A stretch of DNA of 64,000 nt from Symsagittifera roscoffensis. Its lineage: Eukaryota > Xenacoelomorpha > Acoela > Convolutidae. Position numbers and translations under genes: made by a program. The first letter of the stretch is position 1. Each line of letters opens with the position of its first letter. The stretch is taken from contig NC_087065.1 in the NCBI RefSeq assembly GCF_963678635.1, positions 62,088,754 through 62,152,753 on the forward strand. Direction: 5' to 3'. The notes beneath the pieces are model-generated. The model was not told where the DNA came from. It made no database searches and worked only from the letters and a program-made list of their open reading frames with translations. Shown here piece after piece: positions 23,087 to 34,554 of the stretch.

Positions 23087-23380
23087 TCACCTTTGCATTT
23101 CATTGACAGCATGGTTAGACTGCTGGACTAGTTGTTGAGTCTTTTGTATTTGCGGATAATAAGTCTGGTAGTATCTAATGGCCCCACAAAAATCCCACAA
23201 AGAAAACTTTGGCCAATAAGGTGTTGAAAAACAGAGACATGTGAACTGGGCTTGCCAGAGAAGAAAGTCGGATAGTCTTACTTCACCACTAGTGCGGATC
23301 AACAGGTCCAAAGGCAGACAATTCTTCGTGTACAGTTCTCGCTCTATATTATCTCTTGTTAGCGCTTCATTCTTGTCAAC
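23087..23380 (-). CDS. DHDDS: DHDDS exon 4 (C-terminal cis-prenyltransferase exon)
   Basis: The exon opens after the acceptor TTTAG (23381-23382) in phase 0 and encodes 97 residues. These include DLLIRTSGEVRLSDFLLWQ, the conserved region V of cis-prenyltransferases, followed by CFSTPYWPKFSLWDF. The frame ends at TGA (23087-23089). The last coding bases plus TGA read CAAAG|GTGACT, which could instead be a splice donor, so a further exon is possible. Joined to exons 1-3 the protein is 275 aa, shorter than the ~333 aa of the human enzyme but close to yeast Rer2. Like other DHDDS/Rer2 subunits it lacks the RxG tail, which is normally supplied by the NgBR/Nus1 partner. Confidence 0.88.
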   Translation of the reverse strand, partial: VDKNEALTRDNIERELYTKNCLPLDLLIRTSGEVRLSDFLLWQAQFTCLCFSTPYWPKFSLWDFCGAIRYYQTYYPQIQKTQQLVQQSNHAVNEMQR

Positions 23381-24319
23381 CTAAACTGTCTTTTGTTAGC
23401 CCGTTAATACTTTAAAATTTTCAACAGATCCGGATAATAATAAAATGGTTCCAAGTTTTTTTGCAGAGCCGCAGAAGAGTCTCCACAATATTATTAATCT
23501 CATTTTCCGAGTGGTACAATTCACACGTATAACAATTCCATTTACTTTACATACCGAAACTAGTTTGTGCATCAAAATTCATAATTGATGCTGTCTAAAT
23601 TCATGACAACATTCAAAATTGAATATGAACTTCTGCTCAGGTGCTTGAAATCAAAAATCTCAAAGACTATGCCTTTATATTCTCATTCTTAATCAGAGAG
23701 ACAAAAGGAAACAACGCTCCACTTGCAATACAAAAATATTTGCTAGTGTTCAGGCTTAATCAAAAATTGACCATGCAAAAAAGTGCGACACATTTCAAAA
23801 ACAAGTTTTTTTAAAAATACGCAAATTCAATCCTGTGTCTAACTCATAAAATCTCAATTGACAGAAATTGTTCTCAATTCAAAAAAAAATCGTTCTCACA
23901 TCGTAGACCATAAAGGTCAAAAAATACGAATATGTCAACTTACCATACTACCTGCACTATCACAGGAAGATGACCTCAACCGAAACAGTAGTAAAAACGC
24001 TTGAAATACAATAATAAAATGCTGAATTATAGAAAAGTCAGTGCTGACGAAACTAAGTCGACAAAAAGTCAGCTTTCCTAACAATTATTTTTAAAGCAAA
24101 AAAACTATCAATTTTTTTAACGGACTCAAAACATCGATCTTTATTGTCCAAAGCATGGACGCTACGTATGCGGCAAATGCAAAGCATAAGCTGAACATGA
24201 ATTGAATCAATTAAATGTTGATTTTGTCAGACAAGTTGTTTACCGAAAAAATATATGTTCAGGTTTAAACCGCTTGTTAATCAAGAACAGTTTCATCTTC
24301 ATCTTTTTATATATTTAAC
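23381..24319 (-). other. DHDDS intron 3
   Basis: Runs from donor AAG|GTTAAA (intron starts at 24319) to acceptor TTTAG|GT (23381). Compared with other DHDDS proteins about 9-10 residues are missing at this junction, so a micro-exon could be hidden inside. I did not find it. Confidence 0.6.
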
Positions 24320-24530
24320 CTTATTGACCGCGTCGCATATCTCCTGTGTTGAAGTATATGCAAAGCAGATGTTTAGAACTGAGCCTCTGTTTGCTTCTGT
24401 AGATTTCTCCAGTAGTTCGAACTGAGTCCTGAGATCCTCTGCTATCAACTCCTTCTTTCCGAGCAATCTGATCCTAACTCCCAATCGCTGAAGATGATGA
24501 GATTCGCGAAGCACCAACGGTATTTTACAT
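24320..24530 (-). CDS. DHDDS: DHDDS exon 3
   Basis: Starts after acceptor TTTTAG (24531-24532) in phase 2, completing an Arg codon with the last two bases of exon 2, and ends AATAAG|GTTAAA in phase 0. It encodes CKIPLVLRESHHLQRLGVRI, RLLGKKELI, LRTQFELLEKST and LNICFAYTSTQEICDAVNK. The segments RIRLLG and LNICFAYTS..EI.DAV match conserved cis-prenyltransferase regions III-IV, and the spacing from LDLAR to RLLG agrees with the human protein. That agreement is what decided the splice junction. Confidence 0.88.
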
Positions 24531-25168
24531 CTAAAACAAGTGAACTCAGTTGCTGCGCAATCAGTGCACAGCTTTACGACCACAAGAACTTCGCTTAATT
24601 TGAAAACTTTGTCTTTGATGGAACGTATCATAGAAAATACAAGCCCGATACTTAAACTATACGCCAAATGCTCCCGGTAAAATACTAGAATTTGAATTCA
24701 GTTATGCAGCAAGTTGCCAGCAGAACGATTAACCTTCTCTCAATCCTGTAAACAAGGTTTTATACAAAATCGAGTCCGTCTAAATAAAAACAAATCTTAT
24801 TTGCTCTTGGTTCATTATTAAATGACTGCGCCGCACCTGATCAACCTAATATACTGAAAACATCTCTTATATTTTACAAAACCTTTAATAATGTTCTTTA
24901 TGTACTCAATAAAACCCAATAAATCTTTTTAAAATGACCTTTCAAACATTTGTTGAAACGTGACCTATTTAATATTTCTCTAGATCGTTTCAGGTAAAAA
25001 AAAAAATCTTTTTCGCTTTAACAACGCAATATGATGCCACTAAGCCGATAAAATACAGGCCAAAACAGGCTGTTGAGAAGAATACGAAATAAAATGTTTG
25101 AAAAGAAGAAAAAAACCAAACAGTTATTAAATAAACTCCCTTAAGCTTGCCAACATACATTTTCCCAC

Positions 25169-25313
25169 CTGGCGAGATCTAGAAGACCTTCCACTTCCTC
25201 CCTGGGTCTGCTGAAGTTCTCGATGCTGAAGGCATACACAGTGATCTCCTTGATGCCCAGTTCTTTAGCCCAACTCAATACGCTGATGAGTGTCTCGAAG
25301 CCCTCCATGTGAC
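25169..25313 (-). CDS. DHDDS: DHDDS exon 2
   Basis: 145 nt between acceptor ATTAG|GT (25314-25315) and donor GCCAG|GTGGGA (25168). It encodes [36 protein letters not shown] and [25 protein letters not shown] is the hallmark region II of the family, involved in substrate binding and catalysis. A second donor-like GTATGT lies 14 nt further on, but using it would put a stop codon at the start of exon 3. The Gly that opens the exon is completed by the final base of exon 1. Confidence 0.92.
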
Positions 25314-25333
25314 CTAATACAAAGCAAATTATT

Positions 25334-25376
25334 CACAGAGGAGAAGCTGAGCTTCGCGCCACTTGCGATAGAAAAA
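25334..25376. repeat. Copy of the dispersed AGAAGCTGAGCTTCGC palindromic repeat
   Basis: CACAGAGGAGAAGCTGAGC continues TTCGCGCCACTTGCGATA. The arms GAAGCT/AGCTTC form a short hairpin. It lies in DHDDS intron 1, just upstream of exon 2. Confidence 0.55.
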
Positions 25377-26389
25377 GGATAGCCGCTAAGTCTAAAAAAA
25401 TTCATCAAAAAAACTAGATCTACGATATGAATCGGAGAAAAGAATATGAAATTCGGATCGAAAGAAAATTTACCAAGCGGTAACAAAGCCAAAACACCTC
25501 AAACAAAACCTTTTAAGTAGAAAAAAAAACTCAACAAGACTTGTGAAAAATTCTTAAGTCCCCTCACCCTCAACACGCACAAAAACTTTTTTCGAATGTA
25601 AAATGAAATAAAATGAGTCCACTACTTCGATATAAAAACCTGCTAAGCCGAAAAAAGGAAAACAAAAAAAAGCGCCGAAAAAAAATCAAAAAAGTTTAAG
25701 ACTAATAATAACTTATTAGGTCTCCTTCGCCCTACAAACACACACATGCACACAAAAAATTTTTTAGCTCCTTGAACAATGCAATATGCGGCGTATAAGC
25801 CGATATAATAGCGGCTGAAACCTATCAAAGCAAAAAAAATTGAAAAACAGAAAACAGGAAACTTTACCTAATCGAGGAGGTAAAATTACAAACGACATGA
25901 AAAAAACTTCGAACAGAACAGATATTTCAAAACCCAATAAGCACAAAACATATCTGTAGCGGTAAATTGGTTGCTAAGAGGCTTCAAGGAAATGAGTCCA
26001 GATGAAAAGAGACCTGTAAACTAAGTTAATAGCGTAAAACAGAAGTCTAGTACCCGATTGCAATACCTTTGCATATCGCAAAGGTAAACACCAGGAAAAA
26101 ATGGCAAAAAGTAGCTCTGAAAGTAAAGAAAGAAAATACATTTCCCGAAAAAAGGACACGAGCTATGAAAAATTTATTGATTTCTTCTTATATGCAACAG
26201 ATGAGAAAAAATCCTGGTAAAAAAACCAAGATTTAAAAATTCCTACCTCTACTTCTTACAAAAAAATTCTTTGATATTTACTATTTCAGCAGAAAAATTA
26301 AGCGTCTGCACAAACCGGAAAATCATGAACTAAAATAACCCTCTTGAACACTTATAAAAAGTATTAAAAAGTGTTGAAAATGTTACTGA
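25377..26389. other. DHDDS intron 1, AT-rich part
   Basis: Holds a hairpin-repeat copy at 26036-26085 (AGTACCCGATTGCAATACC then TTTGCATATCGCAAAGG) and no supported gene. Confidence 0.5.
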
Positions 26390-27130
26390 AATACATGGGA
26401 TACGTTAGTGTGACACCTCCTCGAGTGGTGTAGTCCTTTGCGGTGGGGTCCGCAGTAATCGGATCTACCCCGGTGTATCCTGGGGATTTGGTCTGAGCTT
26501 TTGGGCTGTCGGGCAGATATTTGTACTTCCTATTGCCTGCGCGATGTATTGGATCACGTGCTTCCAATATATCACCGACAGTTCATCAAACGAGGCCATT
26601 TCTGCAAACGTCACACGCCGCATTGCCCAGTGCTCAAAGACGTAAGTGCGAACCTTGGGGAGCCTTGCTTCGGCAAACGCAAGCCTTGGGGGTCACTCGA
26701 CATTTTTGTATTGCGCTTGCCCCTGGCTGGATCCGGCCTTGAAAGCCACCAGACCAAGTACCATTTGTTGTCTCGCATGTCCTCGGATAGAGTCGACTTT
26801 TGGTACAACTTTCTGTGTTAGTGGAGACCAGAAATGGGGGACTGTGTTCTACAGATCCCCTGATGTTGAGAAAGCTATTTGTGGAAAATGGGCTTTCCCG
26901 AAGTTGCCATGAATGGTAACCGCCACAATGCTTTTAGCACTGTGGATCCTATGATGTAATCTTAGGAAGGGTTCATACCCGGTGATTTTAAAAAGCTCGG
27001 ATTCGTAAGGTGGGTAGCTAGGCAACTTGTTACCCTCTAAGAATAGTGCATCTTGGTGAAACTTAACTCTCAGTGATGGTCATTTATGACTATGAGAATA
27101 CTGAGGACTGAAATACAGAAGCCGGGAAGT
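26390..27130. other. G+C-richer block of unknown nature inside DHDDS intron 1
   Basis: This ~740-bp block is clearly richer in G+C than its surroundings, with open frames of 65-106 codons on both strands in several phases. None matches a family I know. It has no obvious tandem structure or inverted ends. It could be a mobile-element fragment, a structured RNA or an exon of an unrelated gene. Confidence 0.4.
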
Positions 27131-27309
27131 AAACCGACAAAATTTGGACGAATTCATTAAAATCAACAAAAAATCTGTTTATATCTTTAAGAAATTGGCT
27201 TTAGACCCAGTATCTTGGAAGCTCTAGGCTTAAGTATACAGCTACTTACCATTTAAACAGGCTAGAAAGGAGGGCGAGATCTGCAACTAGGCGAGATCTT
27301 AGAATTTCA

Positions 27310-27390
27310 GATCCCGTGAACAAAGTTGTTTACGGGGAAACTAAGCATAGTACCCAACTGCAATACATTTACGTAGAGCAAGGGTAAAAA
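27310..27390. repeat. Copy of the GTTTACGGGG hairpin-repeat family
   Basis: GTGAACAAAGTTGTTTACGG is followed by AGTACCCAACTGCAATAC and GAGCAAGGGTAAAA. It is the same family as the duplicated 90-bp repeat at 11265-11444, but with the stem eroded. Confidence 0.6.
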
Positions 27391-27399
27391 AACCGCTTT

Positions 27400-28440
27400 T
27401 GCTGGTACTGTTATCGCAACCGGTTCTTTCAATCAAACTCTTCTTCTCAGATCGTGTAAATTTTAGGAAAATTCAAAAAATTACTCAAACGGTCAAAAGT
27501 TCTAAAAAGGTAAAAAAGATCTCCAAATCCAAGACTTTTTCCAGCAAAGAGCAGGTTGTGGCCACTCAAGCGGAGAAACATCCCAAAACCGGGTTTCTTG
27601 ATTGAAGACAACTTGAGAGTTGGCACGGTAGTTTTCGCGTAAAATCAAGTTTCCAAAAAACTATCAAAAATTCAAAACCTTGACTTGTTTGACGGCCATA
27701 ACTTTTTCTTTAACAAAATCACCATAGCCAATAATAAAAGCAGGCTTTCGACAACCTGTTGTTTTGATTGAATTGATGATATCAGATTTGCAGGATAGTT
27801 AGCGAGAAAACCCAAAAAACAGTCAACGAATCAAAAATTTGACATTTCCGAGAATCATTTGTGTGAAAAAATAAGGCGTAGCCGCTAATCCAGAAGGCGA
27901 CCTGATTCACGCAACCTGTATTTTAGATTAAACCCAAGATCTCAGGTTTGTGAGGGTACTTCTCGAGAAAATTCAAAACGGTCAAAAAACAAAAAGAAAA
28001 AGACTTTTCCGGTGGCAATAATTTTTTGTGTAAAAAACTTTAGAGTGGCCGCTAATGCATGGGAGCTTCCCACTACCAGTTATCTCCACTAAACCCCAAT
28101 ACTAGATTTGAGAGAGTTCGAAAAAAGTCAAAAGGATTCACTAAAAAACGGTCGAAAATCAAACAATTGAATATTCAGAAGGCTTAACTTTCGTGTGTAA
28201 AACAAATTTGGACATTGCCGGTCAGTTTTCAAAACCGTTCTATTCATTGAAACCAAAAACTCAGATGTGAGAGGGGTCGATTTCCAGAAAACGAAAAAAA
28301 AATAGGGGTCAAATACTCCACCACAGACTTTTTCGAAGGCTGTAGACAGAGGGGTCAAGTAAAAGAGGCCCTAGTGGAGTATGCGGGCACACACGAGAGC
28401 AGGCGATCTTTCAATTGATACCCCTTTTTTGAAAATCAGT
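27400..28440. repeat. Diverged tandem array, ~150-170-bp monomers, about six copies
   Basis: The phrase CAACCGGTTCTTTCAATCAA and its variants recur at about 27418, 27587, 27757, 27920, 28078 and 28230, so spacing falls from 169 to 152 bp. Each monomer then has a TCTCAGATTTG-like phrase, GTAGTTTTCGAGAAAA, a run of AAAAACGGTCAAAA, GACTTTTCCGAGGG and AGGCGTAGCCGCTAATGCA. Monomers differ at many positions, so the array is old. Related pieces are at 15.5-16.2, 30.7-31.0, 33.2-34.0 and 39.3-40.1 kb. Confidence 0.8.
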
Positions 28441-28599
28441 AGAAAATTCTGAGAAAAACTTTCAACTTTCCCATAAATTTGAAAACTTTTCTATTACAAA
28501 ATTAGAGGCCAGCTGAAGCTGGAAATACTTGTTTGAACATAGGCGCTACGCGCAATACACCGAAGGCATAGAAACTGAAGCAAAAACCAAACAACTTGA

Positions 28600-29495
28600 A
28601 CAACTAATTATTGAAGAATAACAGTTCTAGAACAAAAAATCGTACTAATACATGTATACACCAAAATTTTGCTATATCGAGAAAGAGCCTGAAATAACAG
28701 TTCTAGAACTAAAAATCGTACTAACACATGTATAGGTTAAATTTTTGATATATCAACGAAGATCATAAAATAACACTTCTAGAACTAAAAATCGTACTAA
28801 CACATGTATACACCAAAATTTTACTATATTGACAAAGAGCCTGAAATAACAGTTCGTGAGCTAAAAATCGTACGAACACATGTATACACCAAAATTTTGC
28901 TATATTGGCAAAGATCATGAAATAACAGTTCGAGAGCTAAAAATCGTACTAACACATGTATACGTCAAATTTTTGCTATATTGACAAAGATCATGGAATA
29001 ACAGTTCTAGAGCTAAAAATCGTACTAACACATGTATACACCAAAATTTTGCTATATTGACAAAGATCATGGAATAACAGTTCGAGAACTAAAAATGGTA
29101 CTAACACATGTATACAATAAAATTTTGATATATTGACAAAGATCATGAAATAACAATTCGAGAACTAAAAATCGTAATAACACATGTATACACTAAAATT
29201 TTGATATATTGACATAGATCATAAAATAACAGTTCGAGAACTAAAAATGGTACTAACACATGTATACGCTAAAATATTGCTATATTGACGAAGAGCCTGA
29301 AATAACAATTCTAGAGCTAAAATCGTACTAACACATGTATACGTCAAATTTTTGCTATATTGACAAAGATCATGGAATAACAGTTCTAGAGCTAAAAATC
29401 TTACAAACACATATATACACCAAAATTTTGCTATATTGACAAAGAGCCTGAAATATTGACAAAAGACCTGAAATAACAATCGTAGAACTAAATGT
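28600..29495. repeat. Tandem array, ~77-bp unit, about 11 copies
   Basis: The unit contains GAAATAACAGTTCTAGAAC, TAAAAATCGTACTAACACAT, GTATACACCAAAATTTTGC and TATATTGACAAAGATCATG. Copies are close to identical, with point changes and occasional one-base length differences. It lies within DHDDS intron 1. Confidence 0.92.
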
Positions 29496-29579
29496 CGTAC
29501 TTACGCATTGTAGATCAATTTCTATAGCTATAATAAAATACAAAAGATTGTGTTTGTATGTGTAGCAAAACGCCTCCTG

Positions 29580-30285
29580 TTTTACACCTAATACAAGTAT
29601 ACACAGACCAGTTAATTGAAACTACAGTGTACCTATTACAAGTATACACAGATCAGTTAAACTAAAGAAACTGTGTACCTCATACAAGTATACACGATCA
29701 GTTGATTGAAACTACAGTGTACCTAATACAAGTATACACAGCTGTTGAAATAGAAAAACTGTGTACCTAATACAAGTATACACAGACCAGTTGATTGAAA
29801 CTACAGTGTACCTAATACAAGTATACACAGCAGTTGAAAAAAAACTGTACCTAATACAAGTATACACAGACCAGTTGATTGAAACTACAGTGTACCTAAT
29901 ACAAGTATACACAGCAGTTGAAATAGAAAAACTGTGTACCTAATACAAGTATACACAGATCAGTTGATTGAAACTACAGTGTACCTAATACAAGTATACA
30001 CAGCAGTTGAAAAAAAACTGTGTACCTAATACAAATATACACAGACCAGTTGATTGAAACTACAGTGTACCTAATACAAGTATACACAAAAGTTGAAATA
30101 GAATAACTGTGTACCTAATACAAGTATACACAGATCAGTTGATTGAAACTACAGTGTACCTAATACAAGTATACACAGCAGTTGAAAAAAAACTGTACCT
30201 AATACAAGTATACACAGACCAGTTGATTGAAACTACAGTGTACCTAATACAAGTATACACAAAAGTTGAAATAGAATAACTGTGG
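29580..30285. repeat. Tandem array with alternating ~45-bp units and GTATAC palindromes
   Basis: Every unit contains CCTAATACAAGTATACACAG. Units alternate between a tail CCAGTTGATTGAAACTACAG and a tail CAGTTGAAATAGAAAAACT, giving a ~90-bp two-part period repeated about eight times. The plus-strand frames through it are a by-product of repeat length. It shares the GTATAC core with the adjacent 77-bp array but not the rest. Confidence 0.92.
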
Positions 30286-30490
30286 CTATACACACGCAGA
30301 AATAATAAAAGCAAAACTAAATGAAAGAAAGAATAATTAAATAAATAAACAAAACACGTGATAAAAATAAACAAAAATAAATATGTACATACATAAATTA
30401 TAAATAAATATAAGCAAACTAAACATAATTAAATAAATAGAAGAACAGATAATTAAATAAATAAAGATGAACAAATAAAGAAACAAACAT
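30286..30490. repeat. AAAT/AAAC-rich simple sequence
   Basis: Imperfect runs of AAATAAATAAAC with few G or C bases, directly after the preceding tandem array. Confidence 0.8.
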
Positions 30491-31400
30491 ACGCAATCAC
30501 GTGACATAGCGCGATATAGTCCAGCCCACATGATAATTGATAACTGTGGACGTTATTTGTCGACACTTGACAACAGACAACATTAAAAAAAAAACCCGTT
30601 ACACGATACCATAACACCTTGACTAAAGTCTTCGGTGTAATAACTTTGAATTTTTTGTATTGATGCAAAAGGTTTTTTCAAAGTTTTCGGAGACAATCTA
30701 AAAAAATGGAAAACATTAAAAAATATAATTTGTTTTTTCCAAAGACCTAACTTTTTTGCGTTAGCCACTAAAACCGAGATATTTTTTTCACCCGTTTTTT
30801 CCATTGAACGCAGAATCTCAGATTTGGGTGGGTAGTTTTCGAGAAAAGTATACGTTTCAAAAAACGGTCAAAAATCGAAAATTTGACTTTTCCGAGGGTC
30901 AAAACCTCTGGTGTACAAAAAAATTAGGCGTAACCTGTGGAGTAGTTTTTGAGAACAATTAAATTTTTTTAAAACGAAAATTTTCCAAAGCGTTTCAAAA
31001 AAAAATAAAAAAAAGGATCCCATGCATTTTCATAATACCTGTTTTTCATAAAGAAATTCAAACAAAATGATTGGTAAACAAACAACTAACTTCAAAAAGC
31101 TCAGAGTGGAGTGTCAACATTGAGTATCCCTTGAAACGACCCAAAATTAGGTGATTAAAACGATAAAAAGTAGGCCGAAAATTTTTATAGCGAAACAAAA
31201 CACAACAAAGGAAATACGAAGTCCAGGAAAGTAAAATTTTAAATTGTAGAACTTAATCAAATACGAAAATCAACACCAAACACTAAAAAAGTAAAGAAAA
31301 AAGCGCGCAGCAAAAAACGATTCCAAGATGTGACAACTAAGCTGACAACATAAGCAGACAAATAATTGGCTGGCGATTTTATTTGGAACAAAATATTCCC
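30491..31400. repeat. Intron 1 DNA with one copy of the ~160-bp repeat
   Basis: About 30800-30960 matches the ~160-bp monomer (TCTCAGATTTGGGTGGG, GTAGTTTTCGAGAAAAG, ATTTGACTTTTCCGAGGG). The remainder is AT-rich with no supported gene. Confidence 0.55.
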
Positions 31401-31700
31401 GTTTGAAAAAAACAGGTCCTAAACAGATTTAAATTAAGGACCCTGGCCGTCCCAAACATATTCGTTACCTCCAAGCTAAGTTGGCCCGAAACACATTGAA
31501 TTCGTTATAAACCAAGATACAAAAGATTCTCTTAAACAAAACGTTGACCTGAAAAAAAGTTTATATTTACTTTCGCAAGCATAAAAATAGGCTGTACCGG
31601 AATCGAACAAAAATATCGGGAGATTGAGAACCACGCGTTCTAAAATCAAAACCAGGTGCTCTGGTAATTCTTTAAACACTAGCCACCACTAAATTAGATA
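31400..31700 (-). repeat. Two tRNA-derived SINE fragments
   Basis: 31415-31490 has AAACAGGTCCTAAACAGATT followed by GACCCTGGCCGTCCC and CTAAGTTGGCCCG, the same layout as 34435-34510. 31590-31680 has GGCTGTACCGGAATCGAAC and an A-box-like end (ACCAGGTGCTCTGGTAAT). Both read as tRNA-like on the minus strand and both are decayed. Confidence 0.5.
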
Positions 31701-33002
31701 TAAAAATATTAGGCTTTGCAGTAAAAGTAAACCAGAAACAGAGCCCAAGCTGAGCCTCGCACCACTTGCGATACAAAATGAAAGACTGTGAATAAAATCA
31801 AATTTAACGAAAAAAAAAACTAAATAAAACCTTCAAAAATAGTTTTGACATACAAAGTTACTTGAATGGCTAAAAAAGATCCCGAGCAAAAAAATCTGCA
31901 CCATTAGAAACTTTACATGAGCTTTCGGAAGCTACAAAGAAGTCGAATCTCAAACACAGGCAACATTGCACACACAAGCAAAAAAAATGGCCGATAACGC
32001 TGCTGGAAAAAACTGAAAGATCAAAACTTTGAGTTTAAAAAAATTCTTCAGTGACGCATGCTAATTATGAGTCTACATAAATGCTGAGTGACGCAAGCCA
32101 ATTATGACGCATTAGTAGTCAATTTGAAAAAAAAATTGCCAACTAGCATACCTCAATTAATAGAGCGGACGCATTTGAACCAGTATACAAAAAAATTCAT
32201 TAAAAACATCCGACCCTGCCCAGGTTCGAACCCTCTTATTTTGTTGCGCGTCTCCTTCCCTACGTCTACGCTACAGATCCATAATAATTTGAAGCTAAAG
32301 TGCTATTTGTAATATAATAATCTGTGTTAAAATCCTTTGCATTGGCTGTACTTAAAAGCTGGTTATTGATCAACATGAACACTTTCAAAATAAACACATT
32401 TTGTCTCAACAATAATTGAGTCGCAACAAAATTTGCGACTTAGGTTACAAAAAAGAAGGTTCAAACTATCTTACAAGCTCTGCTTCTGTACAAAGCTATT
32501 CAGCAGGAAGTGAGCCGGTACAAATAAGCAGACAGACAAAAAATAAAATAGCCGAAAAATTTCAATTCGCAAAAAAAACCAGATTCCGACTGAAATCAAA
32601 GTCCCGGGCTTCGTAGTCAACAAGGGTGTTAAAGCAACTAAAAAGAAATCTGAACCTTCGAAAAAAATCGGAGCACGGGAGGTGGGCCGACAAAATAAGC
32701 AGACGAACAGTAGTCCGAAAAAAACTAAGTTTGCTAAAAAAAAAAAACAGGTCACGGCCGGATTGCAGCCACAAGCCTTTGTCGTCTCAAGCAGGTGTAG
32801 TATCTTTGCCCCAGATGGATGATTGAACTTATAAATAACACAGAGGCAAAGCGGAGACTTGACCACTTGCCATAAAACACAAATATAAAACCAGCAAGCA
32901 CAGAAAAATTTTCGTATGTCTCGATAAAAACATCTAGGGGCCCAGCTACAGCTGGAGGTACGTATTTCATATTGAATAAAATTGCTATACTGATGCGGCA
33001 GT
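31701..33002. repeat. Intron 1 DNA with palindromic and tRNA-like repeat copies
   Basis: Copies of the CAAGCTGAGCCTCGC family are at about 31738 and 32840. A plus-strand tRNA-like piece is at about 32200-32245 (CCCAGGTTCGAACCCTC). A further SINE-like piece is at 32740-32800. No gene is supported. Confidence 0.45.
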
Positions 33003-33219
33003 TTTAATTCAAAAATTGGACTCTGCCTAAAACCTTAATTGTTTCTCAACTGAAATAAGTGAAAAGAGTAAAAAAAAATTAAGATAATCATTTTCCCAAG
33101 GAGATAACATTTATCTTAAAAGAAATTAGGGAGCCGTCGTTTCTGAAAGGTCAATCATGGATCAAAAAGGCAGGTTATGGAAGGCTAAGTAGAGAACTTT
33201 CCCAAAGCCGCCTTCACGA

Positions 33220-34030
33220 TTGAACAAAACACAAGAATTGGCCCAGTAGTTTTCGCGTAAAGTCAATAAAATTCCAAAAAACTGTCAAAGTTTCAAAACT
33301 TTGACTTGTTTGAAGGCCATAACTTTTTTCTCAAACAAACTGGGCATAGTCAATTATTAAATTAGGCTTTCAACAACCTGTTCGTTCGATTACACCCATG
33401 ATATCAGGTTTGGCATAATAATTAGCGAGAAAAGTCCAAAAACGGTCAGCACATAGACAAAATTTGACAACTCCGAAAATTATAGCGTTTAGTGCAAAAA
33501 AAAATGCGTAGCCGCTTAAAAAGATTTACTCAACCTGTACTTTCGATTGAACCCAAAATCTCAGGATGGTCAGCAAAACTTCGGAACGGTCCGCAAACAA
33601 TAAATTTGACATTGCAGAGAATCATAGCTCCTCCAGGGTGATGCCCATTATCTCCATTGAGCCCGCAATATCAGATTTGGGAGGTTTTTTCGAGAAAAGT
33701 CGAAAAGATTCACAAAAACGATCCAAAACCAAAAACTCGACAAATCTGAGGACCATAATATAAAGTGTAAAAATTTGGGCGTAGTCACTTATGCAGGGAA
33801 GCTTTTCAAACAGTTCTTTTCATTGGAACCGAACTCATATTTGAAAGCGGTAGTTTTCGAGAAAACGAAAAAAAATCAAAATATGGGTCAAATAATCTTC
33901 CACATTTTTTCGAAGGCCGTAGACGAGTTAAAAAGACTCTAGAGGAGTATGCAGGCACACAAGTGTGTGGGCGGTCTATAAATTTTCAATTGATTTCTTT
34001 TTTTTTGAAAAATCAGTAGTTTATGAGAAA
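33220..34030. repeat. Diverged ~160-bp repeats in duplication copy 1
   Basis: Same monomer vocabulary as 27.4-28.4 kb: AACCTGTTCGTTCGATTA, CAGGTTTGGCATAATAATTA, AAAATGCGTAGCCGCTTA, and GGCGTAGTCACTTATGCAG. The corresponding block in copy 2 is about 39270-40080. Confidence 0.75.
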
Positions 34031-34434
34031 AACAAAAACTTTTGCAAATGTGAAAACATTTTCCCAAACAAAAAGGAAAATTCAATAAACCAATTGGTAA
34101 ACTTAAAACCAAATTGAAAAAAGCGGAGGAAAGTCCTAAAATCATGTTTCGCTTGAAACGAACCAATATTAGGTCATTAAGCCGATGAAAAGTAGGCCGA
34201 AATAATTTCGGCCGAGGAATTCTTTTAGCGAAAAACAGAAAGGAAATACGAAGTCCAGGTAGGTAAAATTACAAATTGTAGGAGTAACTCAAACATTAAA
34301 AGCAACATTTAAGAAAAATGCGCGGAACAAAAAAACGATACCAAGATGTGACAACTGAGCCGACATCAGATAAGCCGACAAATAACTGGCCGAAAACTTT
34401 ATTTAAAATAGAATACTTCCCATTTGAAAAACAG

Positions 34435-34515
34435 GTCCTGGTATGATTCAAACCCAGGACCTTTGCCGTCCCAGGCAAATTCGCTAACTCCGGGCTAAGT
34501 TGGCCGGGAACGCTA
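34435..34515 (-). repeat. tRNA-derived SINE, best-preserved copy
   Basis: Minus strand reads GGCCAACTTAGCCCGGAGTT, then GCCTGGGACGGCAAAGG, then TCCTGGGTTTGAATCATACC and AGGACCTG. That is A-box-like sequence, a possible anticodon stem region, and a B-box GGTTTGAATC, in tRNA order and spacing. Duplicated at about 40482-40565. Confidence 0.6.
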
Positions 34516-34554
34516 AGAAATTTGAATACATTATGAAACAAGGTAAAGATGAGC

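Noticed and set aside
29712-29943. Frames encoding YLIQVYTDQLIETT-type repeats
   Set aside because: They are a by-product of the tandem array length, not a repeat protein; no start or flanking coding sequence.
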